NCBI GenBank assembly: GCA_020634135.1
Contig: JACKCG010000002.1
Coordinates: 558,001 to 622,000 of the forward strand
DNA: 64,000 bases
From: Anaerolineaceae bacterium
Lineage (GTDB): Bacteria; Chloroflexota; Anaerolineae; Aggregatilineales; Phototrophicaceae
Direction of reading: 5' to 3'
Shown: one piece after another, positions 54,193-62,748 of the stretch
Layout of the letters: the number at the start of each line of letters is the position of its first letter
Numbering within the stretch: position 1 is the first letter of the stretch
Made by a program: the position numbers and the translations under genes
Notes under the pieces: generated by a model
Databases searched by the model: none
What the model was told of the DNA's origin: nothing
What the model saw: only the letters and a program-made list of their open reading frames with translations

Positions 54193-56766
54193 TTACCGGC
54201 GTGGCACGCGAGGCTGGATAGTCGTTACCACCTCGTAGTTGTTGGTTCCCAGTTCGTTAGCGATATCCTCTGCCGTGAGTAGATTGTCCCCCTGCTGGCC
54301 GAGCAGCACAACTTCATCCCCAATCGTAACATTCGGGATATGGCTCACGTTTACCGCCGTCTTCTCCATGCTGACACGGCCTACCACCGGGGCGAACTGG
54401 CCGTGAATCAGCACGCGCCGCCAGGTATTCGGCGCCCGACGGAAGCCATCGGCGTAGCCCACCGGTAGAATGGCGATGGTTTCCTCGTTGCGGGTACGGT
54501 ACGTGCCGCCATAGCCAATAGGATGGTCTTTCGGGAAGGTCTTTACCTGTGCGACTGAGGTTTTCCAGGTCATAGCTGGCTGAAATGCCGGGGTCAGCGG
54601 AACGTAGCTGGAAGGGTGTAAACCGTAGAGCGCGAGTCCGACCCGCACCATATTAAAATGATTGGCGGTGGAGGCCAGCGTTCCGGCAGAATTGGCGGCG
54701 TGAACATAGGCGAATGCCAGGCCGGATGCCCGCAGCGGTTTCAGCACGTCCTTAAAAATCTGCACCTGATGCGCGGTATAATCCTCATCTTCATCAGCCA
54801 TCGCCAGATGCGTATAAATGCCCTCGATTTCCAGATAGGTGAGGTTGCCCAGGTGGCGAAAAAAGGAAACCGCCTCGTCTGCCAGAACCCCCAGCCGCCC
54901 CATGCCGCTATCCACTTTCACATGCACGCGCAGCCTGTTGCCAAATTCACGGGCAATACGGTCAAAAGCGCGGGCCATTTCAAGGTCGTAAAGGGTGAGG
55001 GTGATATTATGGCGCAGTGCCTGTCGTACAGCGTGAACCGGGGTATAACCTAATATCAGAATGGGCGCTTCAATATCGGCTTCACGTAGTTCCAGCGCCT
55101 CGTGCATACTGCTCACCGCCAGGTATTCCGCGCCGTTTAGGAGTGCCGTCCGGCTGACCGAGAGTGCGCCGTGACCATAGGCGTCCGACTTCACGACGGC
55201 CATCAACGCCACCGAATCCCCTGTGACCTGCTTAATTGCACGTACATTTCCTGCGATGGCGTCCAGGCTGATTTCTACCCAGCTCGGGTAAGTGGATTGG
55301 AACAGGATGGCTGAATCCCAGCCGAAATTCTGCCGGGGCAGGCGTTCCTTATCCTGCGGGTTCTGTAGCAGTGCTTGCGTGACCATCTCCATCCGGCTGG
55401 AAGCGCCGCCGGTTATCACCAGGATGTCATTGGCCGTTAGTTGGTAATTATGCTGCAATATGGCAATCGCATCCTGTACGCTGTAGGTCATCGCCACGCG
55501 GGAGCGATCCATGCCCTGGTCGAGTGCGGCCCGCCCCGCCAGTGCAGCGCTTGTGCCTTCGGTGATGAGCACATCCGCCACTTCAGAAGCCCGCTGGCCG
55601 ACCAGTCTGTGACCGAACTGGGTATACGCGCCAAGATGATCCATATCCCCCGTGATGAAAAAAATGCGACCCTGTTGAGGGCCATCTGTCTGCATATCAC
55701 TTTTGGCGGTTTGCAGCCAGTCAAGGGCGGCTAAGGTAGATTCCGGGCTGGCGTTGTAGCTGTCGTCAATCAGCAGGCACCCGTTGAGGCCGGTCATCGG
55801 GTTCATGCGTCCTGGCAGATGGGGGATGTTGGTCAGGGCTTTGAGTGTTTCGTCCAGGTCGGAAACATCGTAATGCAGGCCGACAGCCAGTGCTGCCAGC
55901 AGGCTCACCAGTTGATGCTTGCCCAGCAGCGGAGTCCAGCGCCCTAAGAATCGTTCGCTCCCATACCGCAGGTCAAACCCGGTTTTGGAGCGCCCCTGGA
56001 CAATGTTATAGGCCATCAAGTCCGCGCCAAAGCGCTCTAATCCAACCGTGAGTACCCGCGAGCGGGCGGCGGTGGTCATGGCCCGTACCCGATCATCATC
56101 ATAATTCAGGACGGCCAGGCCTGTTGGCGAAAGATACTCGACCAGGGTTTGCTGCTCATGGGCGATTTCGTCCAGGTCAGTGAAATTGTCGGTATGCATA
56201 TACCCGACGTTGGTGATGACACCGACATCGGGCTGGATGGCCTGAACCATGTTCGCTAATTCGCCGGCCTGATAGGTGCCGAGTTCCAGAACAATAAAGC
56301 GGTGTTCAGGGCGAAGTTGTGCCAGCGTTTGCGGCAGCCCCAGCCAACCCGCTGTATGATCGCTGCTTTTGTGTACAGGGTAGTGCGTTGAAAGCACCTG
56401 GGTGATGGCTTCAACTGCCAGCGACTTACCAGAACTCCCGGTGACGCAAATAACCTGAGTGCCCAGTTTTCCGATGACATAATGTGCCCATGCCAGCAGA
56501 GCAGCCTGGGTATCCTTGACCAGGATGACAGATAGGCCGTCGGTGTCAAACTCAGGTGGGTGAGTACACAGCACGCCTAGCACGCCCTTGTCTACTGCCT
56601 CCCGGATATATTGGTGGGTATCCCCCCGGTCGGTCTTGAGCGCGACATAAAGTTGGGCTTCATCAGCAAGCCGAGAATCGAAACAGAACTCAGTGAAGAT
56701 CTGTGCGGCAGGTTCGCCAAAAAGCTGACCGTTTGCCGCTTCAAGTATGTCGTATAGGCTAATCAT
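54193..56766 (-). CDS. murF/alr: MurF-alanine racemase fusion
   Basis: 857 residues joining two peptidoglycan enzymes. Residues about 1-460 are MurF (UDP-MurNAc-tripeptide:D-Ala-D-Ala ligase) with the ATP loop 'CVTGSSGKS', 'FIVLELGTYQAGE', 'DSYNASPES' and 'ITGDMDHLG'. Residues about 480-857 are a PLP-dependent alanine racemase with the PLP-lysine 'MAVVKSDAYGHG', 'KVDSGMGRLGV', the catalytic Tyr segment 'IGYGGTYRT' and 'GRVSMEKTAVNVS'. The racemase supplies D-Ala whose dimer MurF adds. The same fusion is known from Bacteroidetes and a few other phyla. No ddl gene is adjacent. Confidence 0.93.
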   Translation of the reverse strand: MISLYDILEAANGQLFGEPAAQIFTEFCFDSRLADEAQLYVALKTDRGDTHQYIREAVDKGVLGVLCTHPPEFDTDGLSVILVKDTQAALLAWAHYVIGKLGTQVICVTGSSGKSLAVEAITQVLSTHYPVHKSSDHTAGWLGLPQTLAQLRPEHRFIVLELGTYQAGELANMVQAIQPDVGVITNVGYMHTDNFTDLDEIAHEQQTLVEYLSPTGLAVLNYDDDRVRAMTTAARSRVLTVGLERFGADLMAYNIVQGRSKTGFDLRYGSERFLGRWTPLLGKHQLVSLLAALAVGLHYDVSDLDETLKALTNIPHLPGRMNPMTGLNGCLLIDDSYNASPESTLAALDWLQTAKSDMQTDGPQQGRIFFITGDMDHLGAYTQFGHRLVGQRASEVADVLITEGTSAALAGRAALDQGMDRSRVAMTYSVQDAIAILQHNYQLTANDILVITGGASSRMEMVTQALLQNPQDKERLPRQNFGWDSAILFQSTYPSWVEISLDAIAGNVRAIKQVTGDSVALMAVVKSDAYGHGALSVSRTALLNGAEYLAVSSMHEALELREADIEAPILILGYTPVHAVRQALRHNITLTLYDLEMARAFDRIAREFGNRLRVHVKVDSGMGRLGVLADEAVSFFRHLGNLTYLEIEGIYTHLAMADEDEDYTAHQVQIFKDVLKPLRASGLAFAYVHAANSAGTLASTANHFNMVRVGLALYGLHPSSYVPLTPAFQPAMTWKTSVAQVKTFPKDHPIGYGGTYRTRNEETIAILPVGYADGFRRAPNTWRRVLIHGQFAPVVGRVSMEKTAVNVSHIPNVTIGDEVVLLGQQGDNLLTAEDIANELGTNNYEVVTTIQPRVPRR

Positions 56767-56831
56767 AATGGTGTCAGTATAACTTTCTCTGCATCAAATC
56801 GCTATCGAAATGCGGGCTATCCGCAATAATT

Positions 56832-56840
56832 TGCTATAAT
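56832..56840 (+). promoter_or_regulatory. Extended -10 promoter of tgt
   Basis: TGCTATAAT, about 32 bases before the tgt start. Confidence 0.55.
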
Positions 56841-56871
56841 TACTCCCATCCTGATCGGAAATGAGTGCCTA

Positions 56872-57981
56872 ATGTCATTTTATTTCGAGATTATCAAAGC
56901 GCAAGGACGAGCGCGTGCTGGAATTCTGCATACTCCGCACGGGCCGATCCCGACTCCGGTCTTCGCGCCCGTCGGGACACAGGCTACTGTCAAGGCGGTT
57001 CCACCCCGTGATCTGCTTCAAATTGATGCATCCCTGATTCTGGCGAACACCTATCATTTGCATCTTCGTCCTGGCGATGAACTCGTGCGCGAAATGGGAG
57101 GGCTGCACACGTTTATGGCGTGGCCCAGGCCCATTCTAACCGATTCTGGCGGATTTCAGGTATTCAGTCTGGCCGAGATCAACAAAATTGATGATGACGG
57201 CGTGACATTCCGAAGTCATATTGACGGCAGTAAGCAGCGGCTAACGCCCGAACGGTCCATGGCAATTCAGGAAAACCTGGGCGCCGATATAATCATGGCG
57301 TTTGACGAGTGTGCCACGCCAACTGACCGGGCTGTACTCGAACGCTCGGTTGAGCGCACACACCAGTGGGCAGTTCGCTGCCGCGAAGCGCACCCGGATG
57401 ATAGCCAGCAGGCATTATTTGGCATTGTACAGGGGGGCGTTTTTGAGGATTTACGGTTACAGTCCGCCGCATTTCTGCAAACGCTGGATTTTCCGGGGTA
57501 TGCCATTGGCGGGTTGGCGGTGGGTGAAACTAAAGCGGATATGTATGCCACATTAGACTTCACCATTCCTGCGCTGCCAGAAGATAAGCCGCGTTACTTA
57601 ATGGGTGTGGGCGAGCCGGATGATCTGGTACAGGGAATCTACCGAGGAGTAGATGTTTTTGACTGTGTCATTCCGACCCGGCTGGCGCGGCACGGCGCAG
57701 CGCTCACACGGCAGGGACGGGTCAATATGAAGCGATTGGCGTATGCTACCGATAAGCTGCCGGTAGAGCCGGGATGTACCTGTTATTGTTGCAGCCATTT
57801 TTCGCGGGCATACATCCGGCATTTGTTGAAGGCGGAAGAAATATTGGCCGCGTATCTGCTCAGTGTGCATAACATCCACTTCCTGACGCAGCATGTCCGG
57901 GCTATGCGGGATGCGATTATTGAGGGGACATTCTCCGCGTACATGAATACTTTTCTGGAGCAGTACCTCCAGAAGGCATGA
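56872..57981 (+). CDS. tgt: Queuine tRNA-ribosyltransferase (tRNA-guanine transglycosylase)
   Basis: 369 residues, full length for bacterial Tgt, which exchanges G34 of GUN-anticodon tRNAs for preQ1. The substrate/nucleophile motif 'LTDSGGFQVFSLAEI' is present, as is the catalytic Asp region 'YRGVDVFDCVIPTRLARHGA' (20 residues). The zinc site is 'CTCYCCSHFSRAYIRHLLKA' (20 residues) with the His in 'LLSVHNIHFL'. Starts MSFYFEIIKAQGRARAG, typical of the family. QueA and preQ1 synthesis genes are not adjacent. Confidence 0.96.
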   Translation: MSFYFEIIKAQGRARAGILHTPHGPIPTPVFAPVGTQATVKAVPPRDLLQIDASLILANTYHLHLRPGDELVREMGGLHTFMAWPRPILTDSGGFQVFSLAEINKIDDDGVTFRSHIDGSKQRLTPERSMAIQENLGADIIMAFDECATPTDRAVLERSVERTHQWAVRCREAHPDDSQQALFGIVQGGVFEDLRLQSAAFLQTLDFPGYAIGGLAVGETKADMYATLDFTIPALPEDKPRYLMGVGEPDDLVQGIYRGVDVFDCVIPTRLARHGAALTRQGRVNMKRLAYATDKLPVEPGCTCYCCSHFSRAYIRHLLKAEEILAAYLLSVHNIHFLTQHVRAMRDAIIEGTFSAYMNTFLEQYLQKA

Positions 57982-58078
57982 ACCGCTACACCAGAGGATA
58001 TCTTGTATTGACGCCGTTCATCTGTAATTTCCCCCACACCTATTGCAGCCAGTGTGAATATTCCGGTGGTCATCCTGT

Positions 58079-58894
58079 ATGAAACGCACCCTGGTGATTG
58101 CGGCTTTTGCGCTGGTGGGTTGTAGCACTCATGTGCTGCCCGCGTCTACACCAACGCCCCTGACGATGCCGCTGCGCCTGTATGCGACTACCGCCGCCAT
58201 ACCGCTTATGGAGGATCTGATTGCACGCTATGTTGAGATTGCCCCCAACGTTCGCTTTGATACCCTGACAGGCGATTACGAGGCGATGCTGCGGGCGACC
58301 TTAGCGGATACCAACGCCTATCTCCTGGCCTGCTATCTGCCTGCCGATAGTAACCTGTGGGCCGCACCGTTAGGGCAGGATGGCATCGCCATTATCACGC
58401 ACCCGGATACAGGGCTGCATGAACTGACGAGCGACCAGTTGCGCCGGATTTACCAGGGGCAGATCATCCGGTGGAGCGAATTGGGCGGGGCGGACATCCC
58501 ATTGGTTGTAATAAGCCGCGAGGATGGTTCTGGCACGCGGGCGGCATTTGACCGCTTGGTGATGGGCGAGCGGCTGACGACGCTTTCCGCTCAGGTCGCG
58601 CCATCCAGCGCCGCGATGCTTGCCAGCGTCTCCCAGCAGCCGGGGAGCATCGGCTATGTTTCCATGAGTTATGTGGATGATGGCGTGCGTGTACTGCGTA
58701 TTGACGGCAGCGACATAACAGCGGATACGATGCTCGATAATACCTATCCGCTGCGTTCCACGATTTATATCGTAGGAAGTATCGAGCCACAGGATGAGGC
58801 TTACCGGCACTTTATCGCCTGGATACAGAGCATGGATGGGCAGGCTGTCGTCGGTGAACAGTATACACCCTTGCTGCGCCCGGAAAGAGATTAA
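58079..58894 (+). CDS. PstS-like lipoprotein (phosphate-type solute-binding)
   Basis: 271 residues. Short lipoprotein signal with Cys near residue 15 ('FALVGCSTH'). The rest is a PstS-type binding fold: 'LRLYATTAAIPLMEDLIARY' (20 residues), 'LGQDGIAIITHPDTG', 'LTSDQLRRIYQGQIIRWSEL' (20 residues), and the anion-binding loop 'ISREDGSGTRAAFDRLV', then 'PGSIGYVSMSYVDDGVRVL'. These are typical of phosphate-binding proteins, including stand-alone ones used for sensing. No pstCAB genes follow; the next gene converges and overlaps by 4 bases. The anion preference is inferred only. Confidence 0.85.
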   Translation: MKRTLVIAAFALVGCSTHVLPASTPTPLTMPLRLYATTAAIPLMEDLIARYVEIAPNVRFDTLTGDYEAMLRATLADTNAYLLACYLPADSNLWAAPLGQDGIAIITHPDTGLHELTSDQLRRIYQGQIIRWSELGGADIPLVVISREDGSGTRAAFDRLVMGERLTTLSAQVAPSSAAMLASVSQQPGSIGYVSMSYVDDGVRVLRIDGSDITADTMLDNTYPLRSTIYIVGSIEPQDEAYRHFIAWIQSMDGQAVVGEQYTPLLRPERD

Positions 58895-59271
58895 CCCATG
58901 AATGCCAGCAGCATGGCATACAGCAGGCTGACCACCAGCAACCACATGCTGACCATTGCCAAATCGCGGTAGAAGCGCAGACGGGTGCGGCGTTTTTGCA
59001 TGAGCCGTTCCGGTCCGCGTATCCGGTAGAGCGCTCCGGCGGCTTCCGTATTGGCCGGATTTACCCGCAGCACGTTGTCCAGACATATCGAAGCCTGGTC
59101 GAGCGAGTCCACTGCGACGCTCATCCATAGCCAGGCATCTTCAAAGTCGCTATCTTCTCGAATGAGCTGGCGCAGCAAGGGGAATGCTTCTTTTCGCCGG
59201 TCAGCCTTCACCAGCTCAATCGCATCCAGCAGGCGATCAATACGCTCTGCCCGGTTGTCGTCACCCACCAT
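58891..59271 (-). CDS. Small TPR-like membrane protein
   Basis: 126 residues. An N-terminal soluble helical part with one to two TPR-like repeats ('KEAFPLLRQLIREDSDFEDA', 20 residues, and 'ASICLDNVLRVNPANTEAA') is followed by a basic stretch and one C-terminal membrane helix ('LAMVSMWLLVVSLLYAMLLA', 20 residues). The start ATG overlaps the stop of the PIG-L gene (TGATG), so the two are translated together. Function unknown. The tail-anchored design suggests an adaptor for a membrane complex. Confidence 0.7.
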   Translation of the reverse strand: MVGDDNRAERIDRLLDAIELVKADRRKEAFPLLRQLIREDSDFEDAWLWMSVAVDSLDQASICLDNVLRVNPANTEAAGALYRIRGPERLMQKRRTRLRFYRDLAMVSMWLLVVSLLYAMLLAFMG

Positions 59272-60125
59272 CAATCCACCCGAACACCCTGGAACAGATC
59301 ATTTTCATCTACTCTATTATACTCAGGTTCAGGGTAGACGCGGGTAAAACTTTGCGAGCCGGAGAGCCGCCGCCGTACCCAGAGCGGCATCTGGTTCGTG
59401 CCGCCGCCAAGCTGGCTGGCGTGGCAGGCGTTGGCCTCCTGCCAGGCATCGTAGTAGGCGCGGATGTCTACGCGGGCGTGGGCCGGTTCGACATTATCCA
59501 GGATTTTCAACAGGTCAATGTCTTTGTTCTTACCCAGTTGGCGCGGGTCTTCACGGCGCAGTCGCAAGAGCCACAGTCCCATGCGCAGCATCAGGGTAGG
59601 GATGCGGGTGTAATAGAGCTTCTGCGGCTGATAGGGTTGCTGCCCGTCCGTTTTGTACTCCGGGTCACCTGCGAGCCTGAAGGCTGCGACGGTTGCCCGC
59701 TGGATGGCGATGTGGTCGGGATGCCCGTAACCACCGTATCGGTTAAAGGTGAGTACCACCTGGGGCTTGAGGTCGCGGATAACTTCGACCACGCGGCGTG
59801 TGACCGCTTCCTGTGGGGCTTGCCACAGGCTTGCCGGGTGCTGGCTGGTTTCTGACCCCATCATCCCGCTGTCACGGTAGCCAAACCTGACTACGTGTTT
59901 GAATCCCAGTTTTGCGGAAGCACACGCGAGTTCAGCCAACCGCAGTTCACTGATCGAGTTGTACCCGTTGAGCATCTCCGGTTTGACAGTCCCCACGTCG
60001 CCATTGGTGGCGCAGATCAAGGAGACTTCCGCCCCGGAAGCCACATAGCGGGCGATCAACCCGCCTGAGCCGAAACTCTCATCATCCGGGTGTGCCAAGG
60101 ATAACAATAAACGCCGCGATGTCAC
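59271..60125 (-). CDS. PIG-L family deacetylase
   Basis: 284 residues of the LmbE/PIG-L zinc deacetylase family. Zinc and catalytic motifs: 'SLAHPDDESFGSGG' near the N-terminus and 'YGHPDHIAIQRA' in the middle, with 'ICATNGDVGTV' and 'ELACASAKLGF' between. Family members remove N-acetyl groups from GlcNAc-containing small molecules such as GlcNAc-inositol, GlcNAc-malate (bacillithiol) or lincosamide intermediates. The substrate here is not set by neighbours. First gene of a two-gene operon with the TPR-like protein. Confidence 0.88.
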   Translation of the reverse strand: MTSRRLLLSLAHPDDESFGSGGLIARYVASGAEVSLICATNGDVGTVKPEMLNGYNSISELRLAELACASAKLGFKHVVRFGYRDSGMMGSETSQHPASLWQAPQEAVTRRVVEVIRDLKPQVVLTFNRYGGYGHPDHIAIQRATVAAFRLAGDPEYKTDGQQPYQPQKLYYTRIPTLMLRMGLWLLRLRREDPRQLGKNKDIDLLKILDNVEPAHARVDIRAYYDAWQEANACHASQLGGGTNQMPLWVRRRLSGSQSFTRVYPEPEYNRVDENDLFQGVRVD

Positions 60126-60493
60126 GATCTTCCTCCCTCATCTGTTGTTCGTCTACAGCGGGCAGCTTTCAGTATCAGCCACTGGCTGTCAGGCTCTATT
60201 GCTCTTCTTGAAACCCAGCCTTATGCAGCCTGGTGACAAATACAGAGATGAACCAGACCGCCCCTACAGAGTCACCTGGAAGGGGATTTGCAGGGGAGCG
60301 CCAATGTGTGCTCCCGGAAATCTCATCCCTGTGCTGATTTTTTGAGCATAAGCCCGCTGCTCTTCACAACCCACCGATTACCCTACGCATGATAACTGAT
60401 AATCTTCAACCTGTGAATAACCCTGGGCAATCCAATGGTCTATGCGTATACTGCTCCCTCGTGTAGACCGCCAGAACATGCTTGAGGTTTTCG
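60126..60493. other. Noncoding spacer
   Basis: About 370 bases between divergent genes. Contains GCCCCTAC...GGGG patches and a GTGCTGATTTTT segment that resemble parts of the 4.1-4.2 kb spacer. A TATACT -10 (60449-60454) may serve the DUF3048 gene. No gene or RNA recognised. Confidence 0.4.
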
Positions 60494-61855
60494 ATGCGCC
60501 GTATTTCTCTGATTCTGTTGATTATCATTCCCCTGATCGTGGGGTTGATGCTGATGTCCGGGACGGTACTGGGCCAGGATAATGTGTTCCAGACCAACAC
60601 ACCCCGCCCGGTAGAGGTGAACTTCGCCACCAATACACCCGCCGGGCCGACTGAAACCCCGACTCTGACCCTGACCTCTTCTGTGACGCCCAGCGCCACG
60701 CCGACCCACACCGATACGCCCACACCGACCTTTACACCGACACCGACGTTTACGCCGACGGATACGCCCACGCCCACACCGACACCCATCGGCCCGTTTT
60801 CATACCCGGAAGGCATTAACCCGCTGACCGGCCTGCCATATCCGAATGAAGAAGCGATGGCGCGGCGTAACCTGATTGTCAAAATCTCTAATTTTCCGCC
60901 TATTGTGCGCCCGCAAAGCGGAGTCAACCAGGCGGACGTGGTGTATGAGTTCGAGGCAGAAGGCGGTGTGACACGCTTTGCGGCCATCTTCCGCAGCAAC
61001 GCGCCCGATCATGTCGGTTCGGTGCGCAGCGCTCGTCTTTCCGATACCCAACTGATTGTTATGTACAATGCGCTTTTGGCCTATTCCGGTACGAGTGAGC
61101 CGATTCAGCGGATTATCCTGGCGGCTGAATGGGTCTACCAGACGTTTTCGCCGCTGAAGGGTGATGGCTGTGAAGACGCCGGATTCTGCCGATTTCCGCA
61201 GGATGGCCTGGCTTTAGAGCATACCCTCTTCCTGGATACGAACAAACTCTGGGATTTAGCGACCCGCCGTAATGTGAACACCGGCTACCGGGCGCGCGGT
61301 TTTGCCTTCAATGAGACTGCCGATGCGGGTGGCCTGCCCGCCAATGATATTTTCATTGACTGGTACGGCCAGACCGATGCACGCTGGCAGTTTGATACTG
61401 TTACTGGCCGTTACCTGCGTTATACCGATGGCGTGGCGCACTTTGACGCGGCAGACGGCCAGCAGCTCTGGGCAGATAACCTGATTATTATCGAAGTGCC
61501 GCATAATGAGCGTCCTGACCTGTTTCCAGCCGGTTCGAATTACCAATCGCTGGAAATCGCGCTGTGGGACCAGGGGCGGGCTTATCTTATCCGCGATGGG
61601 CAGGTTTACCAGGGATACTGGCGGCGGCGCGACCTTGAACCGGGCAGCGCCTTGCAGGTGATTTACGGGGATAATACACCGATGATGATGAAGCCGGGGC
61701 GCACCTGGGTGGAAGTCGTGCGCGGCTTTGGCGATGTGGCGATCAGTGAGCAGCGCCAGGACATGGTCGCTACGGCAACTGCCATCGCCCTCAGCGCGAC
61801 GCCGACGCTGACGATTACACCCGGCCCCAGCCCTACAGAAAACCCCAACTCATAA
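60494..61855 (+). CDS. Secreted DUF3048 domain protein with Thr/Pro linker
   Basis: About 453 residues from the ATG after GAGG; an in-frame TTG lies 12 bases upstream. A signal peptide (MRRISLILLIIIPLIVGL...) ends near 'VLGQDN'. Residues about 35-100 are a Thr/Pro repeat of 'TPTxTPTP'. The DUF3048 (YerB-like) fold follows: 'NPLTGLPYPNEEAMARRNLI' (20 residues), 'PQSGVNQADVVYEFEAEGG', 'DHVGSVRSARLSD', and the C-terminal half 'GRYLRYTDGVAHFDAADGQQ' (20 residues) with 'MMMKPGRTWVEVV'. YerB of Bacillus is a lipoprotein of unknown role. The tail is again Thr/Pro-rich. Expected to sit at the cell surface. Confidence 0.88.
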   Translation: MRRISLILLIIIPLIVGLMLMSGTVLGQDNVFQTNTPRPVEVNFATNTPAGPTETPTLTLTSSVTPSATPTHTDTPTPTFTPTPTFTPTDTPTPTPTPIGPFSYPEGINPLTGLPYPNEEAMARRNLIVKISNFPPIVRPQSGVNQADVVYEFEAEGGVTRFAAIFRSNAPDHVGSVRSARLSDTQLIVMYNALLAYSGTSEPIQRIILAAEWVYQTFSPLKGDGCEDAGFCRFPQDGLALEHTLFLDTNKLWDLATRRNVNTGYRARGFAFNETADAGGLPANDIFIDWYGQTDARWQFDTVTGRYLRYTDGVAHFDAADGQQLWADNLIIIEVPHNERPDLFPAGSNYQSLEIALWDQGRAYLIRDGQVYQGYWRRRDLEPGSALQVIYGDNTPMMMKPGRTWVEVVRGFGDVAISEQRQDMVATATAIALSATPTLTITPGPSPTENPNS

Positions 61856-61875
61856 CCATTTGTCTGCGCCAAAAG

Positions 61876-61906
61876 CAACAAGACGGGAGCATTTCCCGTC
61901 TTGTTG
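61876..61906. terminator. Bidirectional terminator
   Basis: Perfect 13-base arms CAACAAGACGGGA / TCCCGTCTTGTTG with a 5-base loop between convergent genes; leftward it is followed by CTTTTGG. Confidence 0.75.
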
Positions 61907-61972
61907 TAAGCTACATTGGTGAGAGCGCGTGCTTATTGATCTGAAACACGCCTTGCATGATTTCAACCGTTT

Positions 61973-62530
61973 CTAAGGTACGCAAGTGTAGATGTCGTCG
62001 TTATGAAGTACGGCACCCGTCCTGTCGGGGAACGCTAATCTGCAGAGCGTGGGTGCGTCATAGCCGGCAGGCGCATACACGATAAGCTGACCCTTTAGCC
62101 AGCCCGAATCGTGGGTGCAGGCCGCATCATCATAATATGTCTGGTCGTTATCCAAAAAATAACTGCCGCTGAAGTCTACATACCCATTAGGAACATGTCC
62201 CGTCGGAAAGGCCATGCAGCCCCCGGAAGGATAGCTCACACCGCCGCCGCTGTAGACGACCTTCGGGAATTCGGGCAGGGGGGGCAGCACACTCTGCGGG
62301 TCGGCCCAATCGGGGAAGAAGTTATCCGGGTTGCTCCAGCCGCCGTTGTTTTCCCAGTTAGCAAGGTACCAACCAACGATCCAATGCCACTCGGTGGGGC
62401 AGCCATCGCCGTTTTCACGCCACATCGAGCCACCTTCAAAGCAGGCATTATCATCCGAAGCGTCCTGGGCGGTAATGACCAGCGGCATAAGGAGGATACC
62501 GATTAGTAGAAGAAGTGTAAGTTTCCGCAT
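61973..62530 (-). CDS. Secreted Cys/aromatic-rich protein of unknown function
   Basis: 185 residues. Signal peptide MRKLTLLLLIGILLMPLVIT ends near 'AQDAS'. The mature part has six Cys spread along it ('NACFEG', 'DGCPTEW', 'GGCMAFP', 'AACTHDS', 'LCRLAFP', 'YTCVP'), enough for three disulfides, and an unusually high Trp, Tyr and Gly content ('WHWIVGWYLANWENNGGW'). No family recognised. The composition suggests a small stable extracellular domain, perhaps carbohydrate-binding, but no binding motif is evident. Confidence 0.6.
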   Translation of the reverse strand: MRKLTLLLLIGILLMPLVITAQDASDDNACFEGGSMWRENGDGCPTEWHWIVGWYLANWENNGGWSNPDNFFPDWADPQSVLPPLPEFPKVVYSGGGVSYPSGGCMAFPTGHVPNGYVDFSGSYFLDNDQTYYDDAACTHDSGWLKGQLIVYAPAGYDAPTLCRLAFPDRTGAVLHNDDIYTCVP

Positions 62531-62694
62531 GATTTGATCTGCTCCAAAACGTCAATTCGATGCTTGAATCATAATTGTGATTTCATTCACGGAGCGTTAA
62601 GAATCTTATTGTTGCAAATTTCTATCCAATTCATACCCAAATATAACCAAATGGGCTGCAAAGGTGTCCATTGCGGTATCACCAGAGGAGAATC

Positions 62695-62722
62695 AAAAGG
62701 CGGGGGTTGCCCTCCGCCTTTT
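62695..62722 (-). terminator. Terminator of groL
   Basis: AAAAGGCGG / CCGCCTTTT arms around a 10-base loop, 27 bases after the groL stop. T-tracts on both strands make it usable in either direction. Confidence 0.7.
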
Positions 62723-62748
62723 TGTGTTCCTGGTAAACCGTTTCCGGT

